Of a stretch of DNA of 61,596 nucleotides, positions 16,565-25,693 are shown piece after piece (within the stretch, counting starts at the first letter, position 1; each line of letters opens with the position of its first letter). The stretch comes from Halobacteriales archaeon QS_1_68_17. GTDB lineage: Archaea; Halobacteriota; Halobacteria; Halobacteriales; Haloarculaceae. Location: assembly GCA_003021105.1 (NCBI GenBank), contig PXRG01000024.1:1-61596 (forward strand). The letters are read 5' to 3'. The notes below the pieces were generated by a model, which did no database searches, had not been told where the DNA came from, and saw nothing but the letters and a program-made list of their open reading frames with translations. The position numbers and the translations under genes were made by a program.

Positions 16565-16837
16565 CTACTCCGCTTTAGTCTCCGTTCCGGTGTCGGTCTC
16601 GGAGACTGTCCCCACGAACGAGTCGGTCTCGTTCCCGGAGATTGGAACCAGCGGCAGACACTGTCCGTCCTGGACGATGGAAAACCGCGTTCCCCCTTCC
16701 GGCGTTCCAGTGGGCGTCTCCTCGTCCTGTGTCACGGTCGACCCGATCCCCGCCCCGGCGGTACTGACCGCGAGAGCACCTCCGAGTGGTTTCACTACGC
16801 TCCGTCGTGTCCGCTGCTCGGCAGATTCCTGCGTCAT
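16565..16837 (-). CDS. Short Tat-type secreted protein, truncated relative of the 17252-18319 protein
   Basis: A 90-residue product starting MTQESAEQRTRRSVVKPLGG, with a twin-arginine and an Ala/Gly-rich segment ending around GAGIG. The part FSIVQDGQCLPLVPISGNE matches the start of the mature domain of the neighbouring larger protein (VLAQGDKCVPLSPISGDE). It then ends after a Thr/Glu-rich stretch with TAG, without the large domain that should follow. It may be a decayed duplicate or a genuine short paralogue. I chose ATG 16837 because the upstream extension has no export-signal character. Confidence 0.55.
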   Translation of the reverse strand: MTQESAEQRTRRSVVKPLGGALAVSTAGAGIGSTVTQDEETPTGTPEGGTRFSIVQDGQCLPLVPISGNETDSFVGTVSETDTGTETKAE

Positions 16838-17251
16838 AATCGCGGACTGCACCCGCAATCCCACAGGAGCGGGTACGGTTATTAGCGAATCATGCACCGG
16901 CGGTATCCGTGCACTATACTCGGTAGGTTCGACTGAGGGTGGCAACCGCCGATCCTAATCGGGGTAGCACCTCTCTATCCGTTCGAGAACGGTTCGTACG
17001 CCCGGAGAAAGTCCCCGTATGCCCCGCGTTATGGCCGCGTCAGCCCCGGATACGCTCGCCTGACGGACCCGGAACAGTCACGGGGGTCCGCCGCCTCGTG
17101 GGGCGTCGCTGTTCCCGCGGAGGCCTGCCACACCGTCGTGTCGCGCCCTGGCTCCCGGCGATGCCGCGTCCCCGCATGCGATTGTCGAATCCCCGGTGAC
17201 CGTCGGCACTCTCCCTTGCCGGATCTCAGTGCGAACGGACCGCCGACAGTA
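16838..17251. other. Interval without recognisable genes
   Basis: About 414 bp upstream of the short secreted gene and downstream of the larger paralogue. I see no credible coding region, RNA or repeat. An AT-richer patch near 16877-16925 (GGTTATTAGCG and GCACTATACTCGG) could hold the promoter of the short gene. Confidence 0.5.
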
Positions 17252-18319
17252 TCAGTCGTCGTCACGGCGCTCGTGCCCGGGTGAATCCCCCGACAGGCCC
17301 GGCGGACCGTCGCCGTCGGGTCCCGGTGGGCCGTTGCCGTCGGGTCCTGGCGGTCCGTCGCCGTCCGGTCCCCGTCCACGGGAACCGGATTCGTTCCCGT
17401 CGTCGTCTTCGTCGTCGCCTCTCTCTTTCCCCATCTCCTTCTCGTTCTCCTCGTTCTCCTTGTTTTCCTCGTTCCCCTCGTTCTCCCCTTTTTTATCGTC
17501 CTCCACTTTCTCTCGTTCTTGGCGGTCGTCGTCGTCTTCGCGTTGGGTTGCGATGTCGTCGTCGACGTCCTCGCAGGAGCCCTCGAGGATGTAGATCGGC
17601 TGGTCCAGTGCCAGCGAGGTGCGTTCGATCCCGTCGTCGGTTTCAGAGAGGGCCTCCCAGTCGGTCACGGCCCCGTTGTAGTTGAACGACAGCCGCTCGG
17701 CGTCCGCGTTGAACGCGGGATCGATAGTGACACCGTCTTCGGTGTTGACCCCCCTGTAGGCACCGCCGTCGGTCCGGGCCCCGCTCCAGGTCCAGGAGAC
17801 GCGGGCTCCGGTTCCCGCGGTGTCCCACCTGTCGAAGTTGGACTCGGCCTGCTCGCCAGTCTCGGGGTCGAGGTAGAGGTCGTCCTGGACGGCCCACGAT
17901 CCGTCGGGGTCGAGCCCGTCGATGGTGAAGGTCGCGGAGCCACCGCCCTGGTCGTCCTCCCCGTTTTTCCCGTGGACGAACACCAGGCTCAGCCCCTCCG
18001 GCCCGTCGTAGAGAAAGAGGATACTGGTGTCGACCCGCTGGAGGTCGACCGTCCCGGTCGATCCGTAGTACGGCCCCCCTTCGTCTCTCGCGCCGACCGT
18101 TCCTTCCCACTCGCCCTCGGGTAGCTGGTAGTCGTAGAACTCCTCGACCGGTTCGTCGCCGGATATCGGCGATAGCGGCACGCACTTGTCACCCTGGGCG
18201 AGGACGTACTCGGCGTCGGTCTGCGCGCTGGCGGACCCTACCAGACCCGTCCCGACGGCAGCGAGCACGCCCCCCAGGTACGAACGCCTGGAGACGCTGG
18301 CTGGATGGTTCGGTTCCAT
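17252..18319 (-). CDS. Secreted haloarchaeal surface protein with collagen-like Gly-Pro tail
   Basis: A 355-residue exported protein. It starts MEPNHPASVSRRSYLGGVLA, a Tat-type signal (SRRSYL) with cleavage likely near SASAQ. The conserved domain runs to about residue 225 with CVPLSPISGDEPVEEFYDY, TSILFLYDGPEGLSLVFVHG and WTWSGARTDGGAYRG. I know this as a recurring haloarchaeal secreted family without assigned function. An acidic/Lys-rich, repeat-like region follows (EENKENEENEKEMGKE). The end carries three or four PDGDGPPG-type repeats like short collagen. The tail may project the domain from the cell or bind ions. A short damaged relative lies just downstream. Confidence 0.8.
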   Translation of the reverse strand: MEPNHPASVSRRSYLGGVLAAVGTGLVGSASAQTDAEYVLAQGDKCVPLSPISGDEPVEEFYDYQLPEGEWEGTVGARDEGGPYYGSTGTVDLQRVDTSILFLYDGPEGLSLVFVHGKNGEDDQGGGSATFTIDGLDPDGSWAVQDDLYLDPETGEQAESNFDRWDTAGTGARVSWTWSGARTDGGAYRGVNTEDGVTIDPAFNADAERLSFNYNGAVTDWEALSETDDGIERTSLALDQPIYILEGSCEDVDDDIATQREDDDDRQEREKVEDDKKGENEGNEENKENEENEKEMGKERGDDEDDDGNESGSRGRGPDGDGPPGPDGNGPPGPDGDGPPGLSGDSPGHERRDDD

Positions 18320-18412
18320 GCGGATAATCCGAGTGGGTCCTCGGACCTCGGTGGCTTGGTTATTTGTGGGTTATTGCCGACCGCCGGCGTCCGGTCACGG
18401 CCAAACGAAAGC

Positions 18413-18422
18413 GCTTTTATCT
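18413..18422 (+). promoter_or_regulatory. TATA box for tRNA-Leu
   Basis: GCTTTTATCT lies about 40 bases before the mature tRNA 5' end, a spacing that would leave a short 5' leader for RNase P removal. Confidence 0.5.
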
Positions 18423-18460
18423 GATCGTATATTACCCGGTCTTGCGGAAAGCAACCCGGT

Positions 18461-18545
<85 letters not shown>

Positions 18546-18604
18546 TCACGCTGGTGTGAAAGCGACCGGATTTGAACGAGAGAACGCCGACTTGCGTTCG
18601 CGTT

Positions 18605-18627
18605 GTTCAAATCCGGTCCCACGCATC
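18605..18627 (+). repeat. Duplicate of the tRNA-Leu 3' end (att-like remnant)
   Basis: The 23 bases beginning GTTCAAATCCGGTCCCACGC are identical to 18525-18547, the T loop to just past the end of the tRNA-Leu gene, and lie exactly 80 bp downstream. Between the copies is an inverted piece of the same sequence (ACCGGATTTGAAC, 18565-18577) and a hairpin GAACGC/GCGTTC. A perfect direct repeat of a tRNA 3' end is the usual footprint of tRNA-targeted integration and excision. Confidence 0.75.
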
Positions 18628-18720
18628 GCCACGATGCAGGTGAGTCCTCCCGGGACATCACCCACGCAAAATTCTCCGGCCGTCGCCCGTCGAGCGGCCG
18701 GTCGGGCGAACGGGACGCCG

Positions 18721-19314
18721 CTACTCCTCGTCGGTGTCGCCGTCGGCCGCGGACTGGAAGTCAGTCTCCACGTGGACGAACTCGGATTCCAGGTCCGCGA
18801 GGTCCCCGCCGATCTCCTCGCGGCGCTCGGCTAGCCGACGGTTGATCCGTTCGTACTCGTCGCTTTCCGCGAGCGCCTCGGAGCCCATCTCCGCCTCGAT
18901 AGCCGCCTTCTTCGACGCCAGCGCGAGGAACTCCCGGAACTCGTCGTCGTACGCCGACCGTTCGAGCATCTCGTCGACCAAGTCGTTCAACTCCCCGCGC
19001 TCGATCGGTTTCACGAGATAGGCGTCGATCCCCATCTCGACGATGTCGAAGTCCGGATCGACGGCCGTCAACATCACGATCCGGCAGTTCAGGTCCCGCT
19101 CCTCGATGGTTTCGAGAACGGCGTCCCCGGAGAGTTCGGGCATCCGACGGTCCAGCAACACGACTTCCACCGATTCGTCCAGGAGGTCCAGCGCTTCCGG
19201 CCCGCTGTAAGCCGTTCGTACCGCGAACTTCTCGGAGAGAAAGGCGGTGTAGGTGTTGGCGATCGCCTCGTTGTCGTCGACGACGAGAACCACCGGCGAC
19301 TCCACGTCCGTCAT
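18721..19314 (-). CDS. HalX-domain response regulator
   Basis: A 197-residue single-receiver regulator. The receiver domain (residues about 8-120) has the acidic pair VVDDNE, the phosphorylation site VVLLDRRMPELSG (Asp near 53), the switch Thr in IVMLTAVDPD and Lys in YLVKPIERGE. The C-terminal HalX domain is an antiparallel helical region (FLALASKKAAIEAEMGSEAL and YERINRRLAERREEIGGDL), found mostly in haloarchaea, with no DNA-binding motif visible. The cognate kinase is not adjacent. I start at MTDVESPVV (19314); an in-frame ATG six codons upstream is possible. Confidence 0.88.
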   Translation of the reverse strand: MTDVESPVVLVVDDNEAIANTYTAFLSEKFAVRTAYSGPEALDLLDESVEVVLLDRRMPELSGDAVLETIEERDLNCRIVMLTAVDPDFDIVEMGIDAYLVKPIERGELNDLVDEMLERSAYDDEFREFLALASKKAAIEAEMGSEALAESDEYERINRRLAERREEIGGDLADLESEFVHVETDFQSAADGDTDEE

Positions 19315-19493
19315 CGCTCCCACCCCGACCATAGATCAGTGACCCGCTCCGGCGAGTTCCCACAGACCATGTAACAATCAGTATTCTCGCCGCTTCGGAT
19401 ATAAATCTATGACGTATTTGACTGCCCGACGCGAGGCGGGAGTCGTGACCCGATTGCCCGGGCTTTAACGGTCGTCGGACCGCTAGAAGTTCT

Positions 19494-20615
19494 ATGGAAC
19501 GGGACCTGCTGACGCGGCGTCGACTGCTGGCCACGATCGGGACGACAGTCGCGGCCGCGGGCTGTTCCGGGCCCCCCCAGGCAGCGGAGGCCCCGGCCGC
19601 GGAGACGGCGACGCCGGTTCCCGATCCCGGGGACGGCTCCTACAGGGAACTCGCGGCCGACTCCCAAGCCGACGGCTCCGTCTACACGAGAGTCTACCGG
19701 AACGTGATCGAGTCGGTAGTGCTGGTCAGGGTATCCGCCAGCGGTGACGGCCCCGGCGGACAGGGGACTGGCTTCGTTTTCGACGACCGGCACGTCGTCA
19801 CGAACGAACACGTCGTGGGCCAGGCGGATCGCGTCAACGTCCGGTTCCAGCGAGGCGGGTGGCGGCCCGCGACCGTCGCCGGGACGGACGTCTACAGCGA
19901 CCTCGCGGCGCTCAGGATCGAAAACGTCCCCGATTCGGCGACGCCGCTGTCGCTTGTGGAGGACCCCGTCGTCGTCGGCCAGCAGGTGCTCGCGATCGGG
20001 AACCCGTTCGGGCTCTCCGGGTCGGCGTCGGCCGGCATCGTCAGCGGCGTCGACCGCACGCTCCCGGCGGCCAACGGCTTCTCCATCCCGGACGCCATCC
20101 AGACCGACGCGGCGGTCAACCCGGGCAACAGCGGCGGGCCGCTCGTGACGCTCGACTCGGAGGTGGCGGGCGTCATCAACTCCGGCGGGGGCGACAACAT
20201 CGGCTTCGCCATCTCCGCCGCGCTGGTTCGCCGCGTCGTGCCCCAGCTAATCGAGAACGGCGACTACGACCACTCGTACATGGGCGTGCTCCTGGCGGAA
20301 CTCATGCCGGCGGTCGCGAGGGCCAACAACCTCGACGCCGCCAGGGGCGTCTACGTCGACGAAGTCCGCGACGGTGGCCCCTCCGACGGCGTCCTCCAGG
20401 GGTCGACCGGACAGCGCCGCGTCGACGGTAGCCAGGTCCCCGTCGGCGGCGACGTCATCGTCGAGATGGGCGACACCGCAACGCCGACCCGGCAGGCGCT
20501 GTCGTCGTTTCTCGCCCTCCAGACCAGCCCCGGCGACACGGTGCCGGTCACGGTCGTCCGCGACGGGTCCCGGACCACTGTCGACCTGACGCTCGGTAGC
20601 CGTCCCGAACCCTGA
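19494..20615 (+). CDS. HtrA/DegP-like serine protease, Tat-exported lipoprotein
   Basis: A 373-residue trypsin-like protease with one PDZ domain, expected outside the cell membrane for protein quality control. The signal is twin-arginine (TRRRLLATIGTTVAAAGC) with a lipobox ending in Cys, so the mature protein is probably lipid-anchored. The catalytic triad is complete: His in VTNEHVVG (about 104), Asp in VYSDLAALR (about 133) and Ser in VNPGNSGGPL (about 210). The PDZ domain covers roughly 280-370 (GVYVDEVRDGGPS and LSSFLALQTSPGDTVPVTVV). It is divergent from the response regulator gene and may be a stress output, though no operator is clear. Confidence 0.92.
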   Translation: MERDLLTRRRLLATIGTTVAAAGCSGPPQAAEAPAAETATPVPDPGDGSYRELAADSQADGSVYTRVYRNVIESVVLVRVSASGDGPGGQGTGFVFDDRHVVTNEHVVGQADRVNVRFQRGGWRPATVAGTDVYSDLAALRIENVPDSATPLSLVEDPVVVGQQVLAIGNPFGLSGSASAGIVSGVDRTLPAANGFSIPDAIQTDAAVNPGNSGGPLVTLDSEVAGVINSGGGDNIGFAISAALVRRVVPQLIENGDYDHSYMGVLLAELMPAVARANNLDAARGVYVDEVRDGGPSDGVLQGSTGQRRVDGSQVPVGGDVIVEMGDTATPTRQALSSFLALQTSPGDTVPVTVVRDGSRTTVDLTLGSRPEP

Positions 20616-20653
20616 AACGCAACGTCCATGCCGGGCGACGCCTAACGGCCGGT

Positions 20654-21214
20654 ATGCGACTCCAGGCGCGCGACCGGGTCCCGGAACTGACCGGCCTGCT
20701 CACGGTAGTCTCGCTGGCGCTGGTGTTCGGGGCCGCCCTCGGCGTGGTGCCGGCGGCGGCGCTCCCGCGTGCGCCCGACGCCGCGATCGAGGCGATCCCA
20801 CACGTCAACGCCGCGATCAGCGTCCTCGCGGTCGGGACGATCGGGTACGGCTGGCTGTCGATCCGCCGCGGCCGCGTCGCGCGCCACCGGGCCGCCATGC
20901 TGACCAGCCTCGGGCTGTTCGCCGCGTTTCTCGTCCTCTATCTCTACCGTGTCGCGCTCGTCGGGCCGACTCACTTCGGCGGCCCCGCCGTCGTCGCGCA
21001 GTTCCTCTACCTCCCGCTGCTGGCGGTCCACGTCCTGCTGGCGGTCGTCTGCATCCCGCTGCTGTACTACGTGGTGTTGCTGGCCCTGACTCGCCCCGCC
21101 GGGGAACTGGCGGGCACGAACCACCCGCGGGTCGGCCGGGTGGCGGCGACGCTGTGGCTCGTCTCCTTCGTCCTCGGGACGGTCGTTTACGTGCTACTGT
21201 ACGTGGTCTACTGA
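20654..21214 (+). CDS. DUF420 family membrane protein
   Basis: A 186-residue protein with about five membrane helices, for example LLTVVSLALVFGAALGVVPA and AVHVLLAVVCIPLLYYVVLL. Conserved His residues lie at IPHVNAAIS, RHRAAMLTS, HFGGP and LAVHVLL, typical of DUF420. Members include CtaM-like proteins linked to maturation of haem-copper oxidases, and the His residues may bind haem or metal. No oxidase gene is nearby. It follows the HtrA gene by 38 bp. Confidence 0.85.
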   Translation: MRLQARDRVPELTGLLTVVSLALVFGAALGVVPAAALPRAPDAAIEAIPHVNAAISVLAVGTIGYGWLSIRRGRVARHRAAMLTSLGLFAAFLVLYLYRVALVGPTHFGGPAVVAQFLYLPLLAVHVLLAVVCIPLLYYVVLLALTRPAGELAGTNHPRVGRVAATLWLVSFVLGTVVYVLLYVVY

Positions 21215-21422
21215 GATTGCCGCCGGACTCCCGACAAGACGCCACCGGGCAATGCCGAATCCCCGACGGGATCGATATACACCCGGACACGAACCACGCA
21301 ACGGTTTCTCGGACCGATCAGTCGGGAGAGATTCTCTCGCTCCGAAACAAGCAACGGACGCGTTGAACTATTCGAGCGGGCGTCGGCCGCGAACGCAGGT
21401 GTCGCCGGGCAGGAAACCAGTA

Positions 21423-22868
21423 TCAGTCGTCGGCCGCCGCCGACGCTTCCCCGGCGATGGTCGGGCGGTCGACCTCGCGGTCGGTCTCCTCGCCGTCGAT
21501 GTCGTACGGATACTGGCCGGTGACACAGGCCATACAGAGGTCGGCGCTCGCTTTGCCCAGCGCGTCGGCGATGGCTTCCCGCGAGATGTAGGCCAGGCTA
21601 TCGGCCTGTATCTCGTCCCGGATTTCCTCGACGGACCTGTCCGAGGCGATCAGTTCCTCCCGGGTGGCCATGTCGATGCCCATGTAGCAGGGCGCGACGA
21701 TGGGGGGCGATCCCACCCGCATGTGGACCTCCTCGGCCCCGGACTCGTAGAGAAGCTGGATCAACTGCGTCGAGGTGGTGCCGCGGACGATGGAGTCGTC
21801 GATCAGCGTGACGGTCTTGCCGGCGACCGTGCTCTTGATCGGGTTGAGCTTCAGCCGCACCGCGCGTTCGCGCTCGTCCTGGGTCGGCATGATGAACGTC
21901 CGGCCGACGTACCGGTTTTTCATCAGCCCCTCGGCGAACTCCACGTCCGCGCCCTCGTCCTGTGCGGCCTCCGCGTAGCCGCTGGCGAACGACCGGCCCG
22001 AGTCGGGCACCGGCATGACCACGTCCGTGTCGACGCCGCTCTCGGCCCAGAGCTTCCGGCCGAGATTCCTGCGGACCTCGTAGACGAGTTCGCCGTCGAT
22101 CACCGAGTCCGGTCTGGCGAAGTAGACGTGTTCGAAGAAACAGTGCGCGGCGTGTTCGCGGTCGATCAACTGGTAGGTGTCGAACCCGGTCCCGTCGGAG
22201 TGGAGTACCACGAGTTCGCCCGGCTTGACGTCCCGGACCAGTTCGCCGTCCAGCGTGTCGATGGCCGCGCTCTCCGAGGCGATCACGTAGCCGTCCTCGA
22301 GCTTGCCGATACACAGCGGCCGGTTCCCCTCCGGATCCCTGAGGCCGAGCACGGTGTCGTCGTGCATGATCGTCAGCGAATACGACCCGTGGATGCGGCT
22401 CATCGTCCGTTTCACGGCCCGCACGAGGTCCTCTTCGAGGAGATTCCGGGCGAGGTCGTGGGCGATGACCTCGGTGTCGCCGTCGGAAGTGAAGGCGTGA
22501 CCCTGGCCGGCGAGTTCGTCCCTGATCTCGCGGGCGTTGACGAGGTTGCCGTTGTGGCTCAGCCCGAGCGACCCGCTCTTGAACGACACCGAGAACGGCT
22601 GGGCACAGCAGGAGTCGACGCTCCCGGCCGTCGGGTAGCGGACGTGGCCGATGCCGACGGTGCCGTTGAGCGACTCGATGTCGCCCGGACCGAAGGCGTC
22701 GCCGACCAGTTCCATCTCGACGTGGCTGTGTTGCTGGAAGCCGTCGTGGGTCACGATGCCCGCGGACTCCTGGCCGCGGTGCTGGAGGGCGTACAACGAG
22801 TAGTAAAGGGGGCGGGCGGCGTCACGGTCCTGCAGTGCGATCCCGACGACGCCGCACTTTTCGTGCAT
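21423..22868 (-). CDS. purF: Amidophosphoribosyltransferase PurF
   Basis: PurF transfers the amide nitrogen of glutamine to PRPP, the first step of purine synthesis. The 481-residue protein begins MHEKCGVVGIALQD; Cys5 is the glutaminase nucleophile and would become N-terminal after removal of four residues. YALQHRGQESAGI, GIGHVRYPTAG and LSHNGNLVNA complete the glutaminase domain. The phosphoribosyltransferase motif VTLIDDSIVRGTTS lies near residues 350-360. A C-terminal VTGQYPYDIDGEETDRE follows. It is monocistronic, next to the L37e-LSm pair. Confidence 0.96.
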   Translation of the reverse strand: MHEKCGVVGIALQDRDAARPLYYSLYALQHRGQESAGIVTHDGFQQHSHVEMELVGDAFGPGDIESLNGTVGIGHVRYPTAGSVDSCCAQPFSVSFKSGSLGLSHNGNLVNAREIRDELAGQGHAFTSDGDTEVIAHDLARNLLEEDLVRAVKRTMSRIHGSYSLTIMHDDTVLGLRDPEGNRPLCIGKLEDGYVIASESAAIDTLDGELVRDVKPGELVVLHSDGTGFDTYQLIDREHAAHCFFEHVYFARPDSVIDGELVYEVRRNLGRKLWAESGVDTDVVMPVPDSGRSFASGYAEAAQDEGADVEFAEGLMKNRYVGRTFIMPTQDERERAVRLKLNPIKSTVAGKTVTLIDDSIVRGTTSTQLIQLLYESGAEEVHMRVGSPPIVAPCYMGIDMATREELIASDRSVEEIRDEIQADSLAYISREAIADALGKASADLCMACVTGQYPYDIDGEETDREVDRPTIAGEASAAADD

Positions 22869-22874
22869 TGTGCC

Positions 22875-23048
22875 TTATTCGCTTGCTTTCGACTGCCACT
22901 CGTAGTCGCGTCGTTTCGCTGATTTCCCGAAGCCACAGGACGCACAGACTTTCTTTTTCACGTGGTAGGATTTCTCGCCGCACCGCCGACACTTGACGTG
23001 TACCGTCTTGTTTTTCTTCCCCTGGCTGGGTGTCCCGGCACCGGTCAT
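22875..23048 (-). CDS. rpl37e: Ribosomal protein L37e (eL37)
   Basis: A 57-residue basic zinc protein of the large ribosomal subunit: [20 protein letters not shown], then [20 protein letters not shown] with the four zinc-binding Cys, and the end [12 protein letters not shown]. It shares an ATGA overlap with the upstream LSm gene, the standard archaeal LSm-L37e operon. Its stop is six bases from the purF start region. Confidence 0.95.
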   Translation of the reverse strand: MTGAGTPSQGKKNKTVHVKCRRCGEKSYHVKKKVCASCGFGKSAKRRDYEWQSKASE

Positions 23049-23230
23049 GGTTGTATCGACACGACGTTATCGCCGCGTATAATCGTTGTGTCTTCGCCGT
23101 CCTCGACGACGATATTCATGTGCTGGTCGAACCCCGACAGTTCCCCTGCTACCGTGTCGCCACCTTTCAGCTGTACGGTGACGAGGTCCCCGACTGATGC
23201 TTCGAGCACGTCGAGCGGTCGGCCGCTCAT
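23045..23230 (-). CDS. Archaeal LSm (Sm-like) RNA-binding protein
   Basis: A 61-residue LSm protein that should form a heptameric ring binding U-rich RNA. Sm1 is [20 protein letters not shown] with [11 protein letters not shown], and Sm2 is [12 protein letters not shown]. It starts at ATG 23230 ([12 protein letters not shown]), the normal N-terminus, and overlaps L37e by four bases. Confidence 0.94.
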   Translation of the reverse strand: MSGRPLDVLEASVGDLVTVQLKGGDTVAGELSGFDQHMNIVVEDGEDTTIIRGDNVVSIQP

Positions 23231-23350
23231 GCGAACACTCGCAGGTGGCAGGCGGATAAACGTACCGACTGTGACGGCCACCGACGCGAGACGCCGATCG
23301 ACGGACGGGTCCGTGGTGGCGCGATTTCGCCCGCGGGAGCGTCGCTGTCG

Positions 23351-23566
23351 CTACCCGGTCCCGTCGCGCGGACTCCTGGCGTCGGCCTCGCCCATCGCGG
23401 TCGCGGCCGCGACGAACAGGAAGATCACCGCCGTGGTCACCGCCCCGGCGACGGCGCCGGTCGACGTGACGAGGCCGCCGCCGGTGAGGACGGTCGTGAA
23501 TCCGACGACGCCGATGCCCGGGGGAACCGACAGCACCAGCGCCCAGACGAGACCCTCCCGTTTCAT
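23351..23566 (-). CDS. Small two-helix membrane protein downstream of the M42 peptidase
   Basis: A 71-residue product, MKREGLVWALVLSVPPGIGV, with helices LVWALVLSVPPGIGVVGF and AVAGAVTTAVIFLFVAAATA and a short charged tail. I do not recognise a family. Its ATG overlaps the peptidase stop (CCATGA), so it is translationally coupled. Confidence 0.65.
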   Translation of the reverse strand: MKREGLVWALVLSVPPGIGVVGFTTVLTGGGLVTSTGAVAGAVTTAVIFLFVAAATAMGEADARSPRDGTG

Positions 23567-24621
23567 GGCCCGACGGCGAACGGTGCGTGGTCGTGAACGT
23601 TGACGGCGGCCCCGGCCAGCAGGTCCGCCATCGCGTCCAGGTCGTCCGCGTCGATCACCTCGACCGGCGTGTGCATATACCGGTTCGGGAGGCCGACGTT
23701 CTGGGTGGGAATCCCCCCGCGCTGGACGAAAAGCGAGTGGGCGTCCGTGTAGCCGCCGGTGCCGACCGCCTCCAGTTGCACGTCGATCCCCTCCTCGTCG
23801 GCCACCGCGCGGAGCGCCCCGGTCAGTTCCGGATGGTTCGGCTGGCCGCGCTCGACCGTCGGACCGTCGCCGAGTTCGACGCCCGTCTGCTGTTCGCCGG
23901 GCACGTCGGGCGTGTCGGTCGCGTGGGTCACGTCCGCCACCAGCGCGGCGTCGGGCGCGAGGTCGAAGCCGACCATCTTCGCGCCGCCGCCGCCGACCTC
24001 CTCCTGGACGGTACTGACCGCGTAGACCGTCGCCCCGGGGTCCCGCTCGGCGGCGCGCCGGAACCCCTCCGCCGCGGCCCACAGGCCGATCCGGTTGTCC
24101 ATCGCGGGGGCCGCGATTCGCGTCCCCCCGAGGTCGCGCACGCGCGTCTCGACCGTGATCGGATCGCCCACGCTCACCAGCGACTCGGCCGCCTCGCGGT
24201 CGGCGGCCCCCACGTCGACCCGCTGTTCGTTGACGTCCGCGACCGCGTCCTCGTCTCTGTCCCGGAGGTGGATCGCTGTCTGGCCGATCACGCCGGGGAC
24301 GGAGCCGTCGTCGGCGTGGACCCGGACGTACTGGCCGCGGGTCACCGTCCGGTCCATCCCGCCGATCCGCTCGATGTGGAGGAAGCCGTCCTCGTCGATC
24401 CGGCGGACGACGAACCCGATCTGGTCGGCGTGGCCGGTCAGTGCGACCGAGCGGTCGTCCCCGTCGAGTCTGGCGACGGCGTTCCCGTACGCGTCCGTCC
24501 GTACCTCGTCGGCGTACTCCTCGACGTAGTCGATCCAGACCCGCTGGACCGCCGTCTCGAAACCCGACGGTCCGGGTGCCCGGAGCAGGGAGTCGAGGAG
24601 TTCGCGTCGGCGTTTGTCCAT
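23563..24621 (-). CDS. M42 family aminopeptidase / glutamyl aminopeptidase-like
   Basis: A 352-residue metallopeptidase of the tetrahedral aminopeptidase family, which degrades peptides from the proteasome in the cytosol. Metal ligands appear in order: His of LTGHADQIGF, Asp of APAMDNRIG, the Glu pair of STVQEEVGGGGA, Asp of LVADVTHATD and His of NRYMHTPVEV. Length is normal. ATG 24621 (MDKRRRELLDSLLRAPGPSG) is the usual start. It is followed by a coupled small membrane protein and is divergent from the zinc metalloprotease gene across 120 bp. Confidence 0.92.
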   Translation of the reverse strand: MDKRRRELLDSLLRAPGPSGFETAVQRVWIDYVEEYADEVRTDAYGNAVARLDGDDRSVALTGHADQIGFVVRRIDEDGFLHIERIGGMDRTVTRGQYVRVHADDGSVPGVIGQTAIHLRDRDEDAVADVNEQRVDVGAADREAAESLVSVGDPITVETRVRDLGGTRIAAPAMDNRIGLWAAAEGFRRAAERDPGATVYAVSTVQEEVGGGGAKMVGFDLAPDAALVADVTHATDTPDVPGEQQTGVELGDGPTVERGQPNHPELTGALRAVADEEGIDVQLEAVGTGGYTDAHSLFVQRGGIPTQNVGLPNRYMHTPVEVIDADDLDAMADLLAGAAVNVHDHAPFAVGP

Positions 24622-24741
24622 ACGTCCACTGGGAGAGTGCGCACAATCAACCCACCGGAAATCACAGACGACCACCCCGGGGTGCCGCACTGGCCGTCCG
24701 GGGCGGGCAAGACCTTTGACCGCCGGTGTCATAGACCGGCC

Positions 24742-25692
24742 ATGAACGTTTTCCGGAGCGTCCGTGCGGTGACCGGGGCGTCGGGCGACGGCCCCGTCGA
24801 CTGGCGCGCGGCCGCCGAGGGCGCAAAGGCCATCACCGACCCCGGATCGATCGACCTCTCGACGGCCGAACGCGACGGCTACGCTACCGACGTCCGGGAC
24901 GCACGCCGCCGGGTCCGCGAGGTCTCCGCCGTCGAGTTCGACCTCCCGGAAACCGTCGAGGTCCAGTCGCGCCACCACTGGATCGACGCCAACGTCGAGA
25001 CCTTCCAGCGCGTCATGCACCCGCTGGAGGACCGGGTGGAACTGTTCCCGGGCGTGGCCAGGGTCGCCAACACCGGGTCGATGACGGTCGCGCTCTCGTT
25101 TCTGAGCAACAACGTCCTCGGGCAGTACGATCCGCTCCTCTTGGCCGACGGCGACGATCACGCGCTGTATTTCGTCCACCCCAACATCGTCCGGGTCGCC
25201 GACGAGCTCGACGTCCCGTTCGACCGGTTCCGGCGGTGGATCGCCTTCCACGAGGTGGCCCACGCCGCCGAGTTCGGGGCCGCCCCCTGGCTGTCGACCC
25301 ACCTCGAAACCACGATGGAGGAGGCCATCGAGTCGCTGACCGAGGGACGGCTCGCCCGCGACTCGTTCCGGGAACTGAACGCGACGATGACGGCGGTCGA
25401 GGGGTACGCCGAACTCGTAATGGACCGGGCGTTCGACGAGGAGTACGCCGACCTCCGGGGGAAACTGGAGGCGCGCAGGCGCGGCCGCGGGCCCATCGCG
25501 TCGCTGATCCGGCGGCTGTTCGGCCTGGGCATGAAACGCCGCCAGTACGAGCGCGGGAAGGCGTTCTTCGACGCCGTCGCCGACCGCCGGGGCATCGAGG
25601 GCGCGAGCCGCGTCTGGGCGAATCCGGCGAACCTGCCCAGCGACGCGGAACTCGACGACCCGGACCGGTGGCTCGCCAGGGTGTCGGGCTGA
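24742..25692 (+). CDS. Zinc-dependent metalloprotease family protein (HEVAH type)
   Basis: A 316-residue protein with the gluzincin motif FHEVAHAAEF near residue 170, in a long helical protein with a basic patch (LEARRRGRGPIASLIRRLF). It resembles the family noted as coenzyme F420 biosynthesis-associated zinc protease (DUF2342-like), found in actinobacteria and haloarchaea. A Glu in MEEAIESLTEG or ATMTAVEGYAELVMD downstream may be the third zinc ligand. No signal peptide. The true substrate is unknown. The convergent neighbour ends one base away. Confidence 0.8.
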   Translation: MNVFRSVRAVTGASGDGPVDWRAAAEGAKAITDPGSIDLSTAERDGYATDVRDARRRVREVSAVEFDLPETVEVQSRHHWIDANVETFQRVMHPLEDRVELFPGVARVANTGSMTVALSFLSNNVLGQYDPLLLADGDDHALYFVHPNIVRVADELDVPFDRFRRWIAFHEVAHAAEFGAAPWLSTHLETTMEEAIESLTEGRLARDSFRELNATMTAVEGYAELVMDRAFDEEYADLRGKLEARRRGRGPIASLIRRLFGLGMKRRQYERGKAFFDAVADRRGIEGASRVWANPANLPSDAELDDPDRWLARVSG

Positions 25693-25693
25693 C

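Noticed and set aside
17029-17379. Minus-strand frame between the two secreted-protein genes
   Set aside because: Arg/Thr-rich shadow overlapping the tail of the larger gene; no motif.
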